Shown here in pieces: positions 34,565 through 42,983 of a stretch of 64,000 bases of DNA; positions within the stretch are counted from its first letter, which is position 1, and each line of letters starts with the position of its first letter. The stretch spans positions 62,001 through 126,000 of the forward strand of contig CAYMZZ010000002.1 of NCBI GenBank assembly GCA_964395095.1, given 5' to 3'. A program made the position numbers and the translations under genes. The notes under the pieces are model-generated. The model was not told the DNA's origin and made no database searches. It was given only the letters and a program-made list of their open reading frames with translations. Origin of the DNA: CAYMZZ01 sp964395095 (GTDB lineage Bacteria; Bacteroidota; Bacteroidia; Chitinophagales; Chitinophagaceae).

Positions 34565-35299
34565 CTAATCAATTCTACCGGTTAATTCAATAATGGAGGG
34601 GAAAAGCAGGTTATTCTCGAGGTGTATATGCCGGTGCAGGTCCTGCTCAAACTCGCGTAAGCTGCGATAAGCCAGTTTATAGGTGGTGCAGGCATCGGCG
34701 GGGATATAATAATTGTTCGATAATTTTCGAATCATTTCCATTTCATCGCCTGCATCTACGTGTTCCATTTCCATGGCACGAATGGGTGCCATCAGCCAGG
34801 TTCTTTCTTCTTCGCTCAGGATAATTCCATGGCGGATGCTGTTTTCCATTTCCCGAATGGCGGGAAACAAAACCTTTTCTTCTTTCTGCAAATGCCGCAG
34901 GAGGTCGTTGGCCATTTGCTGAAATTGAACATGCAGAGGGATGAGCTCCGGATGATGATGACTGTGCTTTCTTGCTATTTTCTCCAGGAATGCGGTAATC
35001 AGCGGTATTTCATTTCGGACATACTGATGATGGTTTTGCTCAATGTAATCGGCCAGCAGTCCGGGGGCTATTCCCTCTGCATTTTCCCAGGGCAACAGGT
35101 CTGCTGCCGGATTGTTGATCCGTACAGCTTCCAGTTCATGCAGGAGTACTTCCACCTGCAATCCCATTTCCTCGCAGGCTTTTTCGAGCGTACGTCGTCC
35201 CCGGCAACAATAATCAAGGTGGTATTTTTCAAATACTACGGCCGTACGATGATCTTCATTCACAAAATGAGCCAGACTGCGCTGCGAAGGGGATACCAT
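34565..35299 (-). CDS. ric: Iron-sulfur cluster repair di-iron protein (RIC/ScdA), copy 1
   Basis: A 244-residue RIC/ScdA/YtfE-family protein that repairs Fe-S clusters damaged by NO or oxidants. The N-terminal ScdA_N domain is LAHFVNEDHRTAVVFEKYHLDYCCRGRRTLEKAC with the conserved CC. The hemerythrin-like domain supplies di-iron His/Glu ligands (EQNHHQYVRNEIPLI, HHHPELIPLHVQF, HLQKEEKVLFPAI, MEHVDAGDEM, HIHLENNLLFP). It follows nosY by 39 bp, placing NO-damage repair in the nos operon. A second, diverged copy is at 42984. Confidence 0.92.
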   Translation of the reverse strand: MVSPSQRSLAHFVNEDHRTAVVFEKYHLDYCCRGRRTLEKACEEMGLQVEVLLHELEAVRINNPAADLLPWENAEGIAPGLLADYIEQNHHQYVRNEIPLITAFLEKIARKHSHHHPELIPLHVQFQQMANDLLRHLQKEEKVLFPAIREMENSIRHGIILSEEERTWLMAPIRAMEMEHVDAGDEMEMIRKLSNNYYIPADACTTYKLAYRSLREFEQDLHRHIHLENNLLFPSIIELTGRID

Positions 35300-35338
35300 G
35301 ATGGACTATAAATTCGGGGAAGAAGATAAAGGGGTTAA

Positions 35339-36106
35339 TCAGAGATCTTTTTTACGAAATAATCGAATAGCCAGCCATAGCGGGATGGCTATCCAGAGCA
35401 GCATGATGCCGGTGGTGAAAAGCATGCCGGAAGCGCTGCCGAAAAAGTCTTTGTACACCGCGCCGGTATAGCCCATCAACGCGCTGATATCGAGTTGCAG
35501 CATGATGAAGATGCGACCCAGATCAATCGGGTTGAGAGAAGACAGCAGGAGGGTAAATTTTTCCATGGGATAATCGCTAAAGCTGTTTAGCAGCAATAGC
35601 AGCAGCCCATCGTACAACATGGCGAAATAAAACCAGATCAGCAGGGCGATCCCAATGCCCCTCGCTTTGTCGCGCGAACAAACCGCGGCCAGGAAGGCAA
35701 TGGATGTGAAGATGAGTGTGAGCGCCGAACCCGTAAAGAGAAGCGCAAAGCCGGCTGCATTGGGTGCGAACAAGAGGATGGGAACACCCACCCCCAGCAG
35801 AAAGGCGCTGAGTAATGAGAGGGCGGCGCCCGCGTACTCACTCAGCAAAATGCGTGTGCGACCCAAAGGCTGCGACAGCATCAGCTCCATAAATTCGTAA
35901 CTGTTGTAATAATGGATGGTGGTAAATACCATGCTGATAAGAGGCGTTACCAGCAAAACGATCGTGAGCAGGCTCAAAATGGCCTTGCTGCCTTCGTTCT
36001 CCATCTGAAAAAGTCCAAAAGACACGAGGAACAGGAACAGGGCATAAGCGAGCACGATCCTGTTTTTAATAATGTCGTATAAAACATATCTGGTAACCTG
36101 CATCAT
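35339..36106 (-). CDS. nosY: Nos ABC transporter permease
   Basis: A 255-residue ABC-2 type permease with about six membrane helices (IVLAYALFLFLVSFGLFQM, AILSLLTIVLLVTPLISMVFTTIHYYNS, LSLLSAFLLGVGVPILLF, and more). With NosF and NosD it serves NosZ copper-site assembly, probably moving a sulfur species across the membrane. The motif TTIHYYNSYEFMELMLSQPLGRTRILLSEY is typical of NosY. Its start overlaps the nosF stop by 4 bp. Confidence 0.92.
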   Translation of the reverse strand: MMQVTRYVLYDIIKNRIVLAYALFLFLVSFGLFQMENEGSKAILSLLTIVLLVTPLISMVFTTIHYYNSYEFMELMLSQPLGRTRILLSEYAGAALSLLSAFLLGVGVPILLFAPNAAGFALLFTGSALTLIFTSIAFLAAVCSRDKARGIGIALLIWFYFAMLYDGLLLLLLNSFSDYPMEKFTLLLSSLNPIDLGRIFIMLQLDISALMGYTGAVYKDFFGSASGMLFTTGIMLLWIAIPLWLAIRLFRKKDL

Positions 36107-36885
36107 TTTGTGTGCGATTTAAAGATGAATGATCCATCCTTCCCTACAGCAATAGCACTGTCGGGTGTATCCTCCCTGCTGTTTTCTTCCATGAATCTGG
36201 CGATGATCCGGCTGATCTTTTCTTCCCCGGTTTCGCTGCGCAATTCGGAAAGGCTGCGGAAAAACTGTTGGCGGCCTTCCTGCAGGTAAAAAATATGGGT
36301 GATCAGTTCGTCGAGATCACTGAGTACATGGGAGGTAATGAGTATAAGTTTGTTTTTCCTTTTTTCCCGGATGATTTTTTTCTTCAGTATCTCAGCCGAG
36401 AGGGGATCGAGGCCGGCAGTGGGCTCATCCAGCACCAGGATGGCTGGATCAAAATAAAAGGCAAGGGCTGCGCTCACTTTTTGCCGCGTGCCACCACTCA
36501 GGGTGCGCATCGGTTTATCAAACATATCGTGCAGCCGGAATGCCTCCAGTAGTTCGCGATCCGGTTCGCCCGTTTGGCAGGGTCGCACATTTTCCATCAT
36601 TTGGAATAACTGCCCGATCTTCATATTGTCGGGATAGCGGCCGATTTGTGGCATATACCCGATCTGCGACCGGTAGCCGGGATGCTGATCGATGGCACGG
36701 CCATTTACCTCAATGGATCCCGAGTCGGGTGTAACCAAACCCAGCAGAGATTTGATCAGGGTGGTTTTTCCCGATCCGTTGGGGCCAATCAGCGCGATTA
36801 CCTGCCCTTTCTGAAATTCGGCATGTATATCCCGCAGGGCCTGTAACTTTCTGAATCGCTTATTCAATTGTTGAATCCTGATCAT
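36103..36885 (-). CDS. nosF: Nos ABC transporter ATP-binding protein
   Basis: A 260-residue ABC ATPase. Walker A is LIGPNGSGKTTLIKSLLG, the signature is RTLSGGTRQKVSAALAF and Walker B is ILVLDEPTAGLDPLSAE, followed by the switch His in LITSHVLSD. The C-terminal tail (EEKISRIIARFMEENSRED) is extra. It forms the motor of the NosDFY complex needed to mature NosZ. It overlaps nosD and nosY by 4 bp each. Confidence 0.93.
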   Translation of the reverse strand: MIRIQQLNKRFRKLQALRDIHAEFQKGQVIALIGPNGSGKTTLIKSLLGLVTPDSGSIEVNGRAIDQHPGYRSQIGYMPQIGRYPDNMKIGQLFQMMENVRPCQTGEPDRELLEAFRLHDMFDKPMRTLSGGTRQKVSAALAFYFDPAILVLDEPTAGLDPLSAEILKKKIIREKRKNKLILITSHVLSDLDELITHIFYLQEGRQQFFRSLSELRSETGEEKISRIIARFMEENSREDTPDSAIAVGKDGSFIFKSHTK

Positions 36886-38099
36886 AGTTTAATGGGTTTC
36901 ATGCGCGGCTTTTTATCCGCCAGGTCAATGGGTGTTAAACTGGGCATGGCTTTTTCCGCCTTGTCGAGCAGGCTCACCACAAAGCTTCGCATCAGCAACA
37001 AGGTAGTGGGGTTTTGTTCCACCATCATGGCATACATGCTTACGGGATGGTAGGGAATATCGCCCGTTCCATCGCGGTTCAGGTCGTAACCTTCATATTT
37101 ATCCCAGTAGTTTTCATCAAACCGGTTCAGCACCAGTTGTCCGTTGGTGGCAATGTCGAAGCTATTGCCCTGGAAATTGTTGTGGCGAAACTCGTTGTCG
37201 TCGCAACTGGCCTGCACCCTGGCGGCCCAGCCATTATTGGTAAATTGATTGCGGCTTACTTTGATCCGGTTGCTGCCTTCCATCAATACACCCACGGTAT
37301 TTTTGATAAATCGGTTATGTTCAATTTCGCTGTCGGATATTTCTTTTAATAGAATGCCATAGGCCGATGCACCCCAGTTCTCCTCAAAAAGATTATCGCG
37401 CATGGTTACCCTTTTCGAGTACATCACGGCCACGCCGGCGCCATTGCTGCGAAAAATATTATTGAGATAGGTATCGTTGTGCGAAAACATGAAATGCAAT
37501 CCATAGCGGATATTGTTTTCGCTGCGATTGCCGCGGATGGTAGAATGGGTCACAAACTCAAAATAAATGCCATCGCGATGTCCGGTAATGGTATTATCCT
37601 GTATTAAGGCCTGCTGACATTTCCAGAGATGGATGCCATTGCCGGTGAGTTGTTCCGATCCCGGTTTGCCCCTTACCTGGTTGTTGCGCACGGTAACTTT
37701 ATGGCTGTTAGATACATGTATGGCGAAGTAAGCCCGTATCACGGTATTATTTTCGATGATCACGCGGCTGGCATTAATCACTTTAATAGCGGCATAATCA
37801 TCCATGGCAGAATAGCCCGCATATTGAAAAATGATATTCTTCACCACAATATCATGACCGCTGATTTGTAAGATCTCGTAGCGGTTATCACCATCGAGTA
37901 TGGCGCCATCCTCGCCCAGCAGGGTAATTGATTTGGTGAGCGTGAGGGTTCCTTCATGGTAATGTCCTTTTTGGAGGAGTAGGGTATCTCCCGCAGTGGC
38001 CCTGTCGATGGCTTGCTGAATATTTCCACTAACCGGTATCTGCTTTGCGAAGGCAGGCAGGCTAAGGAGGCATAACAGGTATGGGAAAATGCTTTTCAT
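36882..38099 (-). CDS. nosD: Nitrous oxide reductase maturation protein NosD
   Basis: A 405-residue periplasmic protein with a signal peptide (MKSIFPYLLCLLSLPAFAKQ) and a right-handed beta-helix of parallel repeats (IIENNTVIRAYFAIHVSNSHKVTVRNNQVRG, LIQDNTITGHRDGIYFEF, STIRGNRSENNIRYGLHFMFSHNDTYLNNIF). This is the NosD/PbH1 fold; the HFMFSHN segment is characteristic. It cooperates with NosF and NosY in copper-sulfur cluster assembly. Its ATG overlaps the nosL stop by one base. Confidence 0.93.
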   Translation of the reverse strand: MKSIFPYLLCLLSLPAFAKQIPVSGNIQQAIDRATAGDTLLLQKGHYHEGTLTLTKSITLLGEDGAILDGDNRYEILQISGHDIVVKNIIFQYAGYSAMDDYAAIKVINASRVIIENNTVIRAYFAIHVSNSHKVTVRNNQVRGKPGSEQLTGNGIHLWKCQQALIQDNTITGHRDGIYFEFVTHSTIRGNRSENNIRYGLHFMFSHNDTYLNNIFRSNGAGVAVMYSKRVTMRDNLFEENWGASAYGILLKEISDSEIEHNRFIKNTVGVLMEGSNRIKVSRNQFTNNGWAARVQASCDDNEFRHNNFQGNSFDIATNGQLVLNRFDENYWDKYEGYDLNRDGTGDIPYHPVSMYAMMVEQNPTTLLLMRSFVVSLLDKAEKAMPSLTPIDLADKKPRMKPIKL

Positions 38100-39136
38100 T
38101 ATTTACTTAAGCGGGTTTGCAGGGCAGCCCAGCTCATTTGGTCGGCCGGAGTGGTTCCTTCTATTTTTGCCGCTTCTTCGGAAGAAGCAAAGGCCGCACT
38201 CTGGCTGGCCATCGGACTCTTGAGGCTGTTGTGGATCAGGTATACCGCTTTTTCGGCGGCGATATAGTCACCCGGATTTGAAAAACTCATCATCCAGATT
38301 GAAGAAATGTCGCCGGAAGCAACCGTTCCTTCCTTCATCCATGAAACCAGGCATTGGAGATCATCGAATTTAAACTCTTTCCCCTTTTTAGTTAGCAGGC
38401 TTGCCCCATACCGGGTATCGCTGATGCTCATTTTGCAGAAATGGCAGGCATCGCGACCGGGTTCCATGGGGCTGGGTCCCGACTGGCAGGAGCTCAGCAA
38501 AAGCGGAAGACTAATGAAGAGAACCGCCGCAGGTTTGATGCGCAGCGCTTTTCTTTCCGCCCACCATTCAACCAGCCAAACGCCAAATGCCAGCATGCCG
38601 GCGGCAATTACCACCCATCCACCCACATCGGGCATGGACCAGGCATCGAAATTGAGGAGCCGTTTATGCCCGATTACTGGTGGTTGATACGAAAGTCCGG
38701 GCACCTGAATGGGCGCTAAGGGGTCCAGGTTGTGGCCATAGTCGTAACCCCAGCTATAAAAATCATACAGGGCAAGGGCACCGCCTATGGCGGATAGAAC
38801 GAGGTATAGGAATAGCAATCTTCTGTTGCCGGTAACAGCAACCGTCATGCCCAGTATAAGGAAGAACCCCACAACATAGGGGAGATAGCGAAATTCGGGA
38901 AACATATCCTCTGTAATATGCTTCATGCCGATATAGTGGTTCAGCCCATTAATGATATCCACATCCCCACTGAGTCCATTGATCCAGATATTCATGGTAA
39001 GGCCCTCAGGATACTGTGGCGCGAAGAGATCGATACGCCAGGCCGGGAGAAAGAAAACACAAAGAAGGGCACCGGATGCGAAAGCCACAAGGATACGGGA
39101 AGTGAGACTGAGTTTTTTGTGAATCATGTTTTTCAT
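38099..39136 (-). CDS. nosL: NosL-type copper chaperone fused to an N-terminal membrane domain
   Basis: A 345-residue protein; ATG 39136 (MKNMIHKKLSLTSRILVAF) or 39127. The first 200 residues hold about four helices (ILVAFASGALLCVFFL, YLPYVVGFFLILGMTVAV, LLFLYLVLSAIGGALALYDF, VVIAAGMLAFGVWLVEWW). A further hydrophobic stretch ends in a lipobox-like LLSSCQSG, after which the NosL domain begins: DACHFCKMSISDTRYGASLLTKKGKEFKFDDLQCLVSW, with the Cys-x2-Cys-x-Met copper site. Classical NosL is a free lipoprotein of about 180 residues; the N-terminal part is an addition. It lies between nosZ and nosD. Confidence 0.88.
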   Translation of the reverse strand: MKNMIHKKLSLTSRILVAFASGALLCVFFLPAWRIDLFAPQYPEGLTMNIWINGLSGDVDIINGLNHYIGMKHITEDMFPEFRYLPYVVGFFLILGMTVAVTGNRRLLFLYLVLSAIGGALALYDFYSWGYDYGHNLDPLAPIQVPGLSYQPPVIGHKRLLNFDAWSMPDVGGWVVIAAGMLAFGVWLVEWWAERKALRIKPAAVLFISLPLLLSSCQSGPSPMEPGRDACHFCKMSISDTRYGASLLTKKGKEFKFDDLQCLVSWMKEGTVASGDISSIWMMSFSNPGDYIAAEKAVYLIHNSLKSPMASQSAAFASSEEAAKIEGTTPADQMSWAALQTRLSK

Positions 39137-39197
39137 TTTTAGAATAAAGCGGCTGGCAGGTTTGTTCCCTAATGGGCCTCCCAGCCGCTTATTCTTA

Positions 39198-41198
39198 TTA
39201 GTCAACAGATGCAGCGCCTGCAGCTTCTGCCGGCGGGTTGCCGGTAGTGAAACTGATAGGCACATTGGAATTCGCCGGACTTACACGGATATAGCCCGAC
39301 ATTTCCTGGTGCAGTGCCGAACAGAAGTCGGTACAATACATGGGATACACGCCAATTTTTTCTGGTACCCATTTCAGGGTTTGGGTTTCACCGGGCATGA
39401 TCAGCAATTCTGCATTACGCGCGCCTTTCACGGCAAAGCCATGCGGAATATCCCAGTCCTGCTCCAGGTTGGTAACGTGGAAATACACTTCATCACCCAG
39501 CTTCACACCTTCAATATTATCGGGTGTAAAGTGGGAACGGATAGAAGTCATATATACATGCACTTCCTTACCCTTACGCTCCACGCGGGCATATTTGTCG
39601 CCCAAAGCCGCATGCGGGTTTTTGTTTTCTTCGATCTTGTAGATCTTGAGACTCTTATCCTTGATCAGTTCCGCCGGTATGGCTTCCGCATAGTGGGGTT
39701 CGCCAATGGTGGGGAAGTCGAGCAGGAGTTTCATCTTATCACCTTCGATGGAATAGAGCTGTGCGCTTTGGGTAAGCTCAGGGCCTGTGGGCAGGTAACG
39801 GTCTTTGGTGATCTTGTTGTAAGCGATCACATATTTACCCCAGGGTTTTTTGGTGGGGCCGCCAGGTACCGACAGGTGACCAATGGAATAATATGTGGGC
39901 ACACGATCCACCACTTTCAGATCCTTTACATTCCATTTTACAATTTCAGAAGATACGAAGAAGGAAGTATAAGCAAATCCATTGGCGTCAAATTCGGTGT
40001 GCAGCGGGCCAAGGCCGGGCTTTTCCACTTCGCCATGCAATACGGCTTCGTATTTCAGAACGGGGATACCATCAAACTCGCCATCAAAATTTTTGGCGGC
40101 AATAGCTTCCTGGATCTTGGTGAAGGAGAATACCGGAATGGTAGCCGCCAGCTTGCCGCTGCCGACAATATATTCACCAGTAGGGTCGGTATCGCAGCCG
40201 TGGGGCGACTTGGGGCAGGGCATAAAATACACCATATCCGGGCAGTCTTTGGGGTCCAGCACCAGCACTTCTTCCTTGATGGTGGAAGTGGCGCTATGCG
40301 TGCTTTCGTCCCATTTGTTGTGGGCGTAGCGAACGGCTTTCTTCACGCCTTTACCGGCTTTGGCATATTCTTCCGCTTTTTTCCAGTTGATGGCCATGAT
40401 GAAGTCCTTATCCTTCTGCGAGGCATTCACTTCGAGCAGGGTATTGGCTTTTTCAGAGTTATAGCAACTGAAGAAGAACCAACCGCTCGATTTTCCCTTA
40501 CCCGCGCGGGCCAGGTCGAAATTGATGCCAGGTGTCAGAATCTGGAAAGCTATATCCATTTCGCCGGATTCCTTATCCACACCAATAAAGCTCACGGTAC
40601 CTTTAAAATTTTCCTTGTAGCTGCTGATGGGCACGTCCAGATTATCGCCGATGGGAACACTGAAGCGGGTGCCGGCAACAACATACTCGGTATTTTCGGT
40701 AATGAAAGGAGAAGAGTGGTTACCTGCACTATTGGGTATCTCAATGATTTCCGCGGTACGGAAAGATTTGAGATCCACTCGCGCGATACGGGGCGTATTG
40801 TTGCCGTTGGCAAATACCCAACGACCGTCGTGCATGGCATCGGTGGTGCTGAGGGCGATATGGTGCAGATCGTCCCAGGGAACCTGTCCGTTGGATGTAT
40901 TCAGCATGGGCTTGGTTTCCTCGCTGAATCCATATCCTTTTTCAGGATCGAGGGAGAAAACGGGAATCACTTTGAGCAGGCGTCCGGAAGGGATACCATA
41001 CACCGACATCTGACCGCTGAAACCTCCTGATACAAAATTGTAAAATTCATCGTGTGTGCCGGGGGCCACGTACACTTTGGAGGCGGCATCGCCGCTTACT
41101 GCCGACTGGCTGCCTTTGGGCTTACATCCGATGCTTCCCATTAAAATGATCCCCGCCAGGGGCAGGCAAAGCCAGACAGGGATACTTGTTCGTTTCAT
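39198..41198 (-). CDS. nosZ: Nitrous-oxide reductase, Sec-dependent clade II type
   Basis: A 666-residue enzyme that reduces N2O to N2. The N-terminus is a Sec lipoprotein signal (MKRTSIPVWLCLPLAGIILMG, lipobox GSIGC), not a twin-arginine signal, which places it in clade II. The propeller holds CuZ region residues (HHIALSTTDAMHDGRWVFANGN, GCDTDPTGEYIVG, HTEFDANGFAYTSFFVSS). The C-terminal cupredoxin carries the CuA site YCTDFCSALHQEMSGY near residues 620-635. It follows a cytochrome c gene by 57 bp and is followed by nosL, nosD, nosF and nosY. Confidence 0.97.
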   Translation of the reverse strand: MKRTSIPVWLCLPLAGIILMGSIGCKPKGSQSAVSGDAASKVYVAPGTHDEFYNFVSGGFSGQMSVYGIPSGRLLKVIPVFSLDPEKGYGFSEETKPMLNTSNGQVPWDDLHHIALSTTDAMHDGRWVFANGNNTPRIARVDLKSFRTAEIIEIPNSAGNHSSPFITENTEYVVAGTRFSVPIGDNLDVPISSYKENFKGTVSFIGVDKESGEMDIAFQILTPGINFDLARAGKGKSSGWFFFSCYNSEKANTLLEVNASQKDKDFIMAINWKKAEEYAKAGKGVKKAVRYAHNKWDESTHSATSTIKEEVLVLDPKDCPDMVYFMPCPKSPHGCDTDPTGEYIVGSGKLAATIPVFSFTKIQEAIAAKNFDGEFDGIPVLKYEAVLHGEVEKPGLGPLHTEFDANGFAYTSFFVSSEIVKWNVKDLKVVDRVPTYYSIGHLSVPGGPTKKPWGKYVIAYNKITKDRYLPTGPELTQSAQLYSIEGDKMKLLLDFPTIGEPHYAEAIPAELIKDKSLKIYKIEENKNPHAALGDKYARVERKGKEVHVYMTSIRSHFTPDNIEGVKLGDEVYFHVTNLEQDWDIPHGFAVKGARNAELLIMPGETQTLKWVPEKIGVYPMYCTDFCSALHQEMSGYIRVSPANSNVPISFTTGNPPAEAAGAASVD

Positions 41199-41255
41199 GT
41201 GTTTGTTTTTTTGTTTTGATGAATAGGGGAAGGGTTGGTCTTCGGTATAGAAGGT

Positions 41256-41732
41256 TTATTTTTCTCCATCGTTATGACGCATGTACTCGAGTAGTTCGCG
41301 GGCCTGGTCTTTTGAAATGTTCTGGTTGGGCATGCGCACCATACACTGCTCCAGCAGTTTTTGTGCTTCGGGATCCGTTTCGAGCATCATATCCACGTTG
41401 GTGATCATATTCAGGATCCAGGCTGGTTCCCTTTTTTTGGTCACATCCTTCCAACCCGGGCCTACCAGTCTTTCTTCAGTAAGCCGATGGCAGCTTTGGC
41501 ATTTTAGTTCGTAAGTGGCTTTGCCGGCAGTTACCCAACCCTCGTTCAGGGGATTGCTCAATTGTACATCGGCGGCAGAAATCATATCGCCATGTACTTC
41601 CGGTTTGTCTTTGGTGAGTTCTTCCACATCCAGTGGTTTTTGATCCTGGGAACTCTGACCGCCCCCGCAGGAGCTCATCAGCAGGCTGCCAGAAAGCAGC
41701 AGAGTAGCAACGAAAAGGAGTAATCGGGTCAT
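41256..41732 (-). CDS. Lipoprotein class I cytochrome c
   Basis: A 158-residue monoheme cytochrome c. ATG 41732 gives a lipoprotein signal (MTRLLLFVATLLLSGSLLMSSC). The heme motif is CQSCHRL, and the distal Met is probably in CMVRMPNQN. It is the first gene of the nos operon, so it is the likely electron donor to NosZ from the quinol pool. The upstream frame to 41819 is not used. It has no other partner nearby. Confidence 0.92.
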   Translation of the reverse strand: MTRLLLFVATLLLSGSLLMSSCGGGQSSQDQKPLDVEELTKDKPEVHGDMISAADVQLSNPLNEGWVTAGKATYELKCQSCHRLTEERLVGPGWKDVTKKREPAWILNMITNVDMMLETDPEAQKLLEQCMVRMPNQNISKDQARELLEYMRHNDGEK

Positions 41733-41788
41733 GACAGTAGGTTTTTTTTTGATGTAATTAAAAAAGACATGCTTGTCTTTAATGCACT

Positions 41789-41796
41789 CAAAAGTA
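41789..41796 (-). promoter_or_regulatory. -7 promoter element of the nos operon
   Basis: On the minus strand TACTTTTG fits the Bacteroidota -7 consensus TAnnTTTG exactly. The predicted start near 41785 lies about 52 bp before the cytochrome c ATG. It puts the FNR-type box (centre 41847.5) at about -62, a usual activator position. Confidence 0.55.
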
Positions 41797-41840
41797 TAGG
41801 TGCAGGGATAAGCCCGCACTGACGTTCATCACTACATTTA

Positions 41841-41854
41841 CTGATATTAATCAG
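41841..41854. promoter_or_regulatory. FNR/DNR-type box between nos operon and rrf2
   Basis: CTGATATTAATCAG is a perfect 14-bp palindrome with the TGAT-N4-ATCA half-sites of Crp/Fnr-family regulators. It is centred about -62 from the nos -7 element start and about -42 from the rrf2 start, so it could activate both. The same motif recurs at 42921, 53686 and 56323. Confidence 0.7.
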
Positions 41855-41876
41855 CAGTCCTGAAATAGACGGCAGA

Positions 41877-41884
41877 TAGCTTTG
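41877..41884 (+). promoter_or_regulatory. -7 promoter element of the rrf2 gene
   Basis: TAGCTTTG matches TAnnTTTG exactly. A start near 41890 would lie 16 bp before the rrf2 ATG and place the FNR-type box centre at about -42, the classic class II activation distance. Confidence 0.55.
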
Positions 41885-41905
41885 CACCTTCAGATTCGAT
41901 CAGCC

Positions 41906-42349
41906 ATGATATTGTCTAAGTCATTCGGTTATGCCCTGCGGGGAATATTATATGTAGCCCTGATGAAGGACGAGAACAGGAATGTGCGGCTGGATGAGAT
42001 AGCCCGCGCCCTTTCGGTACCGCGTCATTTTTTGGGTAAGATCATGATGGCTGTGGTGAAAGCCGGTATCGTCAAAAGCGCCCGTGGCCAGGGTGGGGGA
42101 TTCTATACACATGAGAATACCCTACAAACACCGCTGATAAAAGTGATATTATTAACCGAGGGAAAAAACTATTTCGATACCTGCCTGCTCAGCCTGCGCA
42201 AATGCAATGCAAATAACCCCTGCCCTCTTCACCATAAAGTGGAAGCGCACAAAAATGGCTTGATGCAAATCTATCAGCAAACAACAATTGGCGACCTGAT
42301 GAAGCTGGAAAAGCCGGAATTTATCAGAAGTATAGCGTTGGGGGAGTGA
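41906..42349 (+). CDS. Rrf2-family transcriptional regulator
   Basis: A 147-residue winged-helix regulator; ATG 41906 (MILSKSFGYALRGILYVALM). The HTH is VRLDEIARALSVPRHFLGKIMMAVVKAGIVKSARGQGGGFYTHENT. Three cysteines, in DTCLLSLRKCNANNPCPLHHK, match the Fe-S ligand positions of NsrR/IscR-type sensors. It is divergent from the nos operon and shares its FNR-type box, so an NO- or oxygen-sensing repressor of nos/ric is the best guess; the exact ligand is not shown. Confidence 0.88.
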   Translation: MILSKSFGYALRGILYVALMKDENRNVRLDEIARALSVPRHFLGKIMMAVVKAGIVKSARGQGGGFYTHENTLQTPLIKVILLTEGKNYFDTCLLSLRKCNANNPCPLHHKVEAHKNGLMQIYQQTTIGDLMKLEKPEFIRSIALGE

Positions 42350-42443
42350 GGAGAAGTTGTACGTTATACGTTGTACGTTTTACGTTTAGGGTTTAAAGTT
42401 TAAAGTTTAAGGTGAATGGGGACTTAAAATGTACTTCGAAAAT

Positions 42444-42550
42444 GATCTGCGAAAATCAGCGGAAAAATCTGCGAAAATCTGCGGGAAAACTTTCCTGAAT
42501 CCTGAACCTGCTTAAAGTCCTGAAGCATTTCCCGCAGATTTTCGCAGATG
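42444..42550. repeat. CGCAGAT hairpin element, best-conserved copy
   Basis: ATCTGCG units run inward to CTGCGGGAAAACTTTCCTGA at 42478-42497, then a loop with CTTAAAG and CTGAAGCA, then TTTCCCGCAG and CGCAGAT units outward. The arms CTGCGGGAAA and TTTCCCGCAG pair exactly, closing a conserved loop of about 42 nt. Copies at 16.3 and 57.5 kb align over about 70 bp without gaps. Confidence 0.8.
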
Positions 42551-42720
42551 AATCATGACTGTAATAAGCATCTTTTTTAAAATGCGACAAGATTTAGTGT
42601 TTAATTGATTGGTAGTGGGTAAATACAAATCCAGTTCCATAGATATTAAACCCTAAACCCTGGACTCTCTTTAAACTTTAAACTTTAAACCCTAAACCCA
42701 AAACGTACTACGTACAACGT

Positions 42721-42745
42721 AAAAAAACCCCCGGAGAACCGGGGG
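42721..42745 (-). terminator. Intrinsic terminator on the minus strand
   Basis: On the minus strand CCCCCGG-TTCT-CCGGGGG is followed directly by seven T. It is the cleanest terminator in the window. No minus-strand gene lies to its right before 42984, so it must end an unannotated transcript. Confidence 0.8.
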
Positions 42746-42880
42746 TCGGCGATTGAAACGAAAACCAACGACTTCCAGTGAGGAAAGTCTCAACTATACT
42801 ATAACGCAATCAAAACTACAGGTAAGCGCTACCTGAAATATTGATATGGCTCAGCAGGCGGGATGAGATTGCTCATGCGC

Positions 42881-42894
42881 TTGTGTTAACACAA
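42881..42894. promoter_or_regulatory. Perfect 14-bp palindrome TTGTGTTAACACAA
   Basis: The sequence is exactly self-complementary and lies about 40 bp from the FNR-type box, at the likely 5' end of the sRNA candidate. It looks like a dimeric regulator site. The Rrf2 protein next door is one possible binder (inference). Confidence 0.45.
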
Positions 42895-42920
42895 TCTTTT
42901 GGGAATGCTCAGGCGCGTAC

Positions 42921-42934
42921 CTGATTAAAATCAT
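42921..42934. promoter_or_regulatory. FNR/DNR-type box upstream of ric2
   Basis: CTGATTAAAATCAT contains TGAT-TAAA-ATCA, centred 56 bp before the ric2 ATG. A -7-like TATATTGC at 42957 would place the box near -42 of the ric2 start. Confidence 0.65.
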
Positions 42935-42983
42935 CCTTCTTGCTAATCGTGGCTGGTATATTGCCCTTCGAATTGGAGTAATT

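Larger units (their letters stand above)
42721..42900 (-). ncRNA. Candidate small RNA between rrf2 and ric2
   Basis: Read on the minus strand: ATGAG-CAAT-CTCAT (42863-42876), CAGGTA-GCGCT-TACCTG (42819-42835), GACTTTCC...GGAAGTC (42770-42789), then the terminator with seven U. There is no ORF of note. The 5' end is uncertain; I place it near the TTGTGTTAACACAA palindrome at 42881-42894. It does not match SRP, 6S, tmRNA or RNase P patterns I know. The adjacent FNR-type box may control it. Confidence 0.5.
42350..42983. repeat. 634-bp intergenic region: heptads, CGCAGAT element, sRNA candidate
   Basis: The left half carries heptads TTGTACGTTATACGTTGTACGTTTTACG and GTTTAAAGTTTAAAGTTTAAGG (42357-42411), mirrored at 42647-42722 (TTAAACCCTAAACCC ... 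ACGTACTACGTACAACG). Between them, at 42444-42550, is a CGCAGAT element with its conserved core. The right half (42721-42983) is unique sequence with a terminator, three hairpins, a 14-bp palindrome and an FNR-type box. It has no protein gene. Confidence 0.8.

Noticed and set aside
39126..41030. A 634-codon plus-strand open frame opposite nosZ
   Set aside because: It is antisense to a complete, motif-rich nosZ. Its translation is His/Phe-rich and low in family signals, a shadow of codon use on the real strand.
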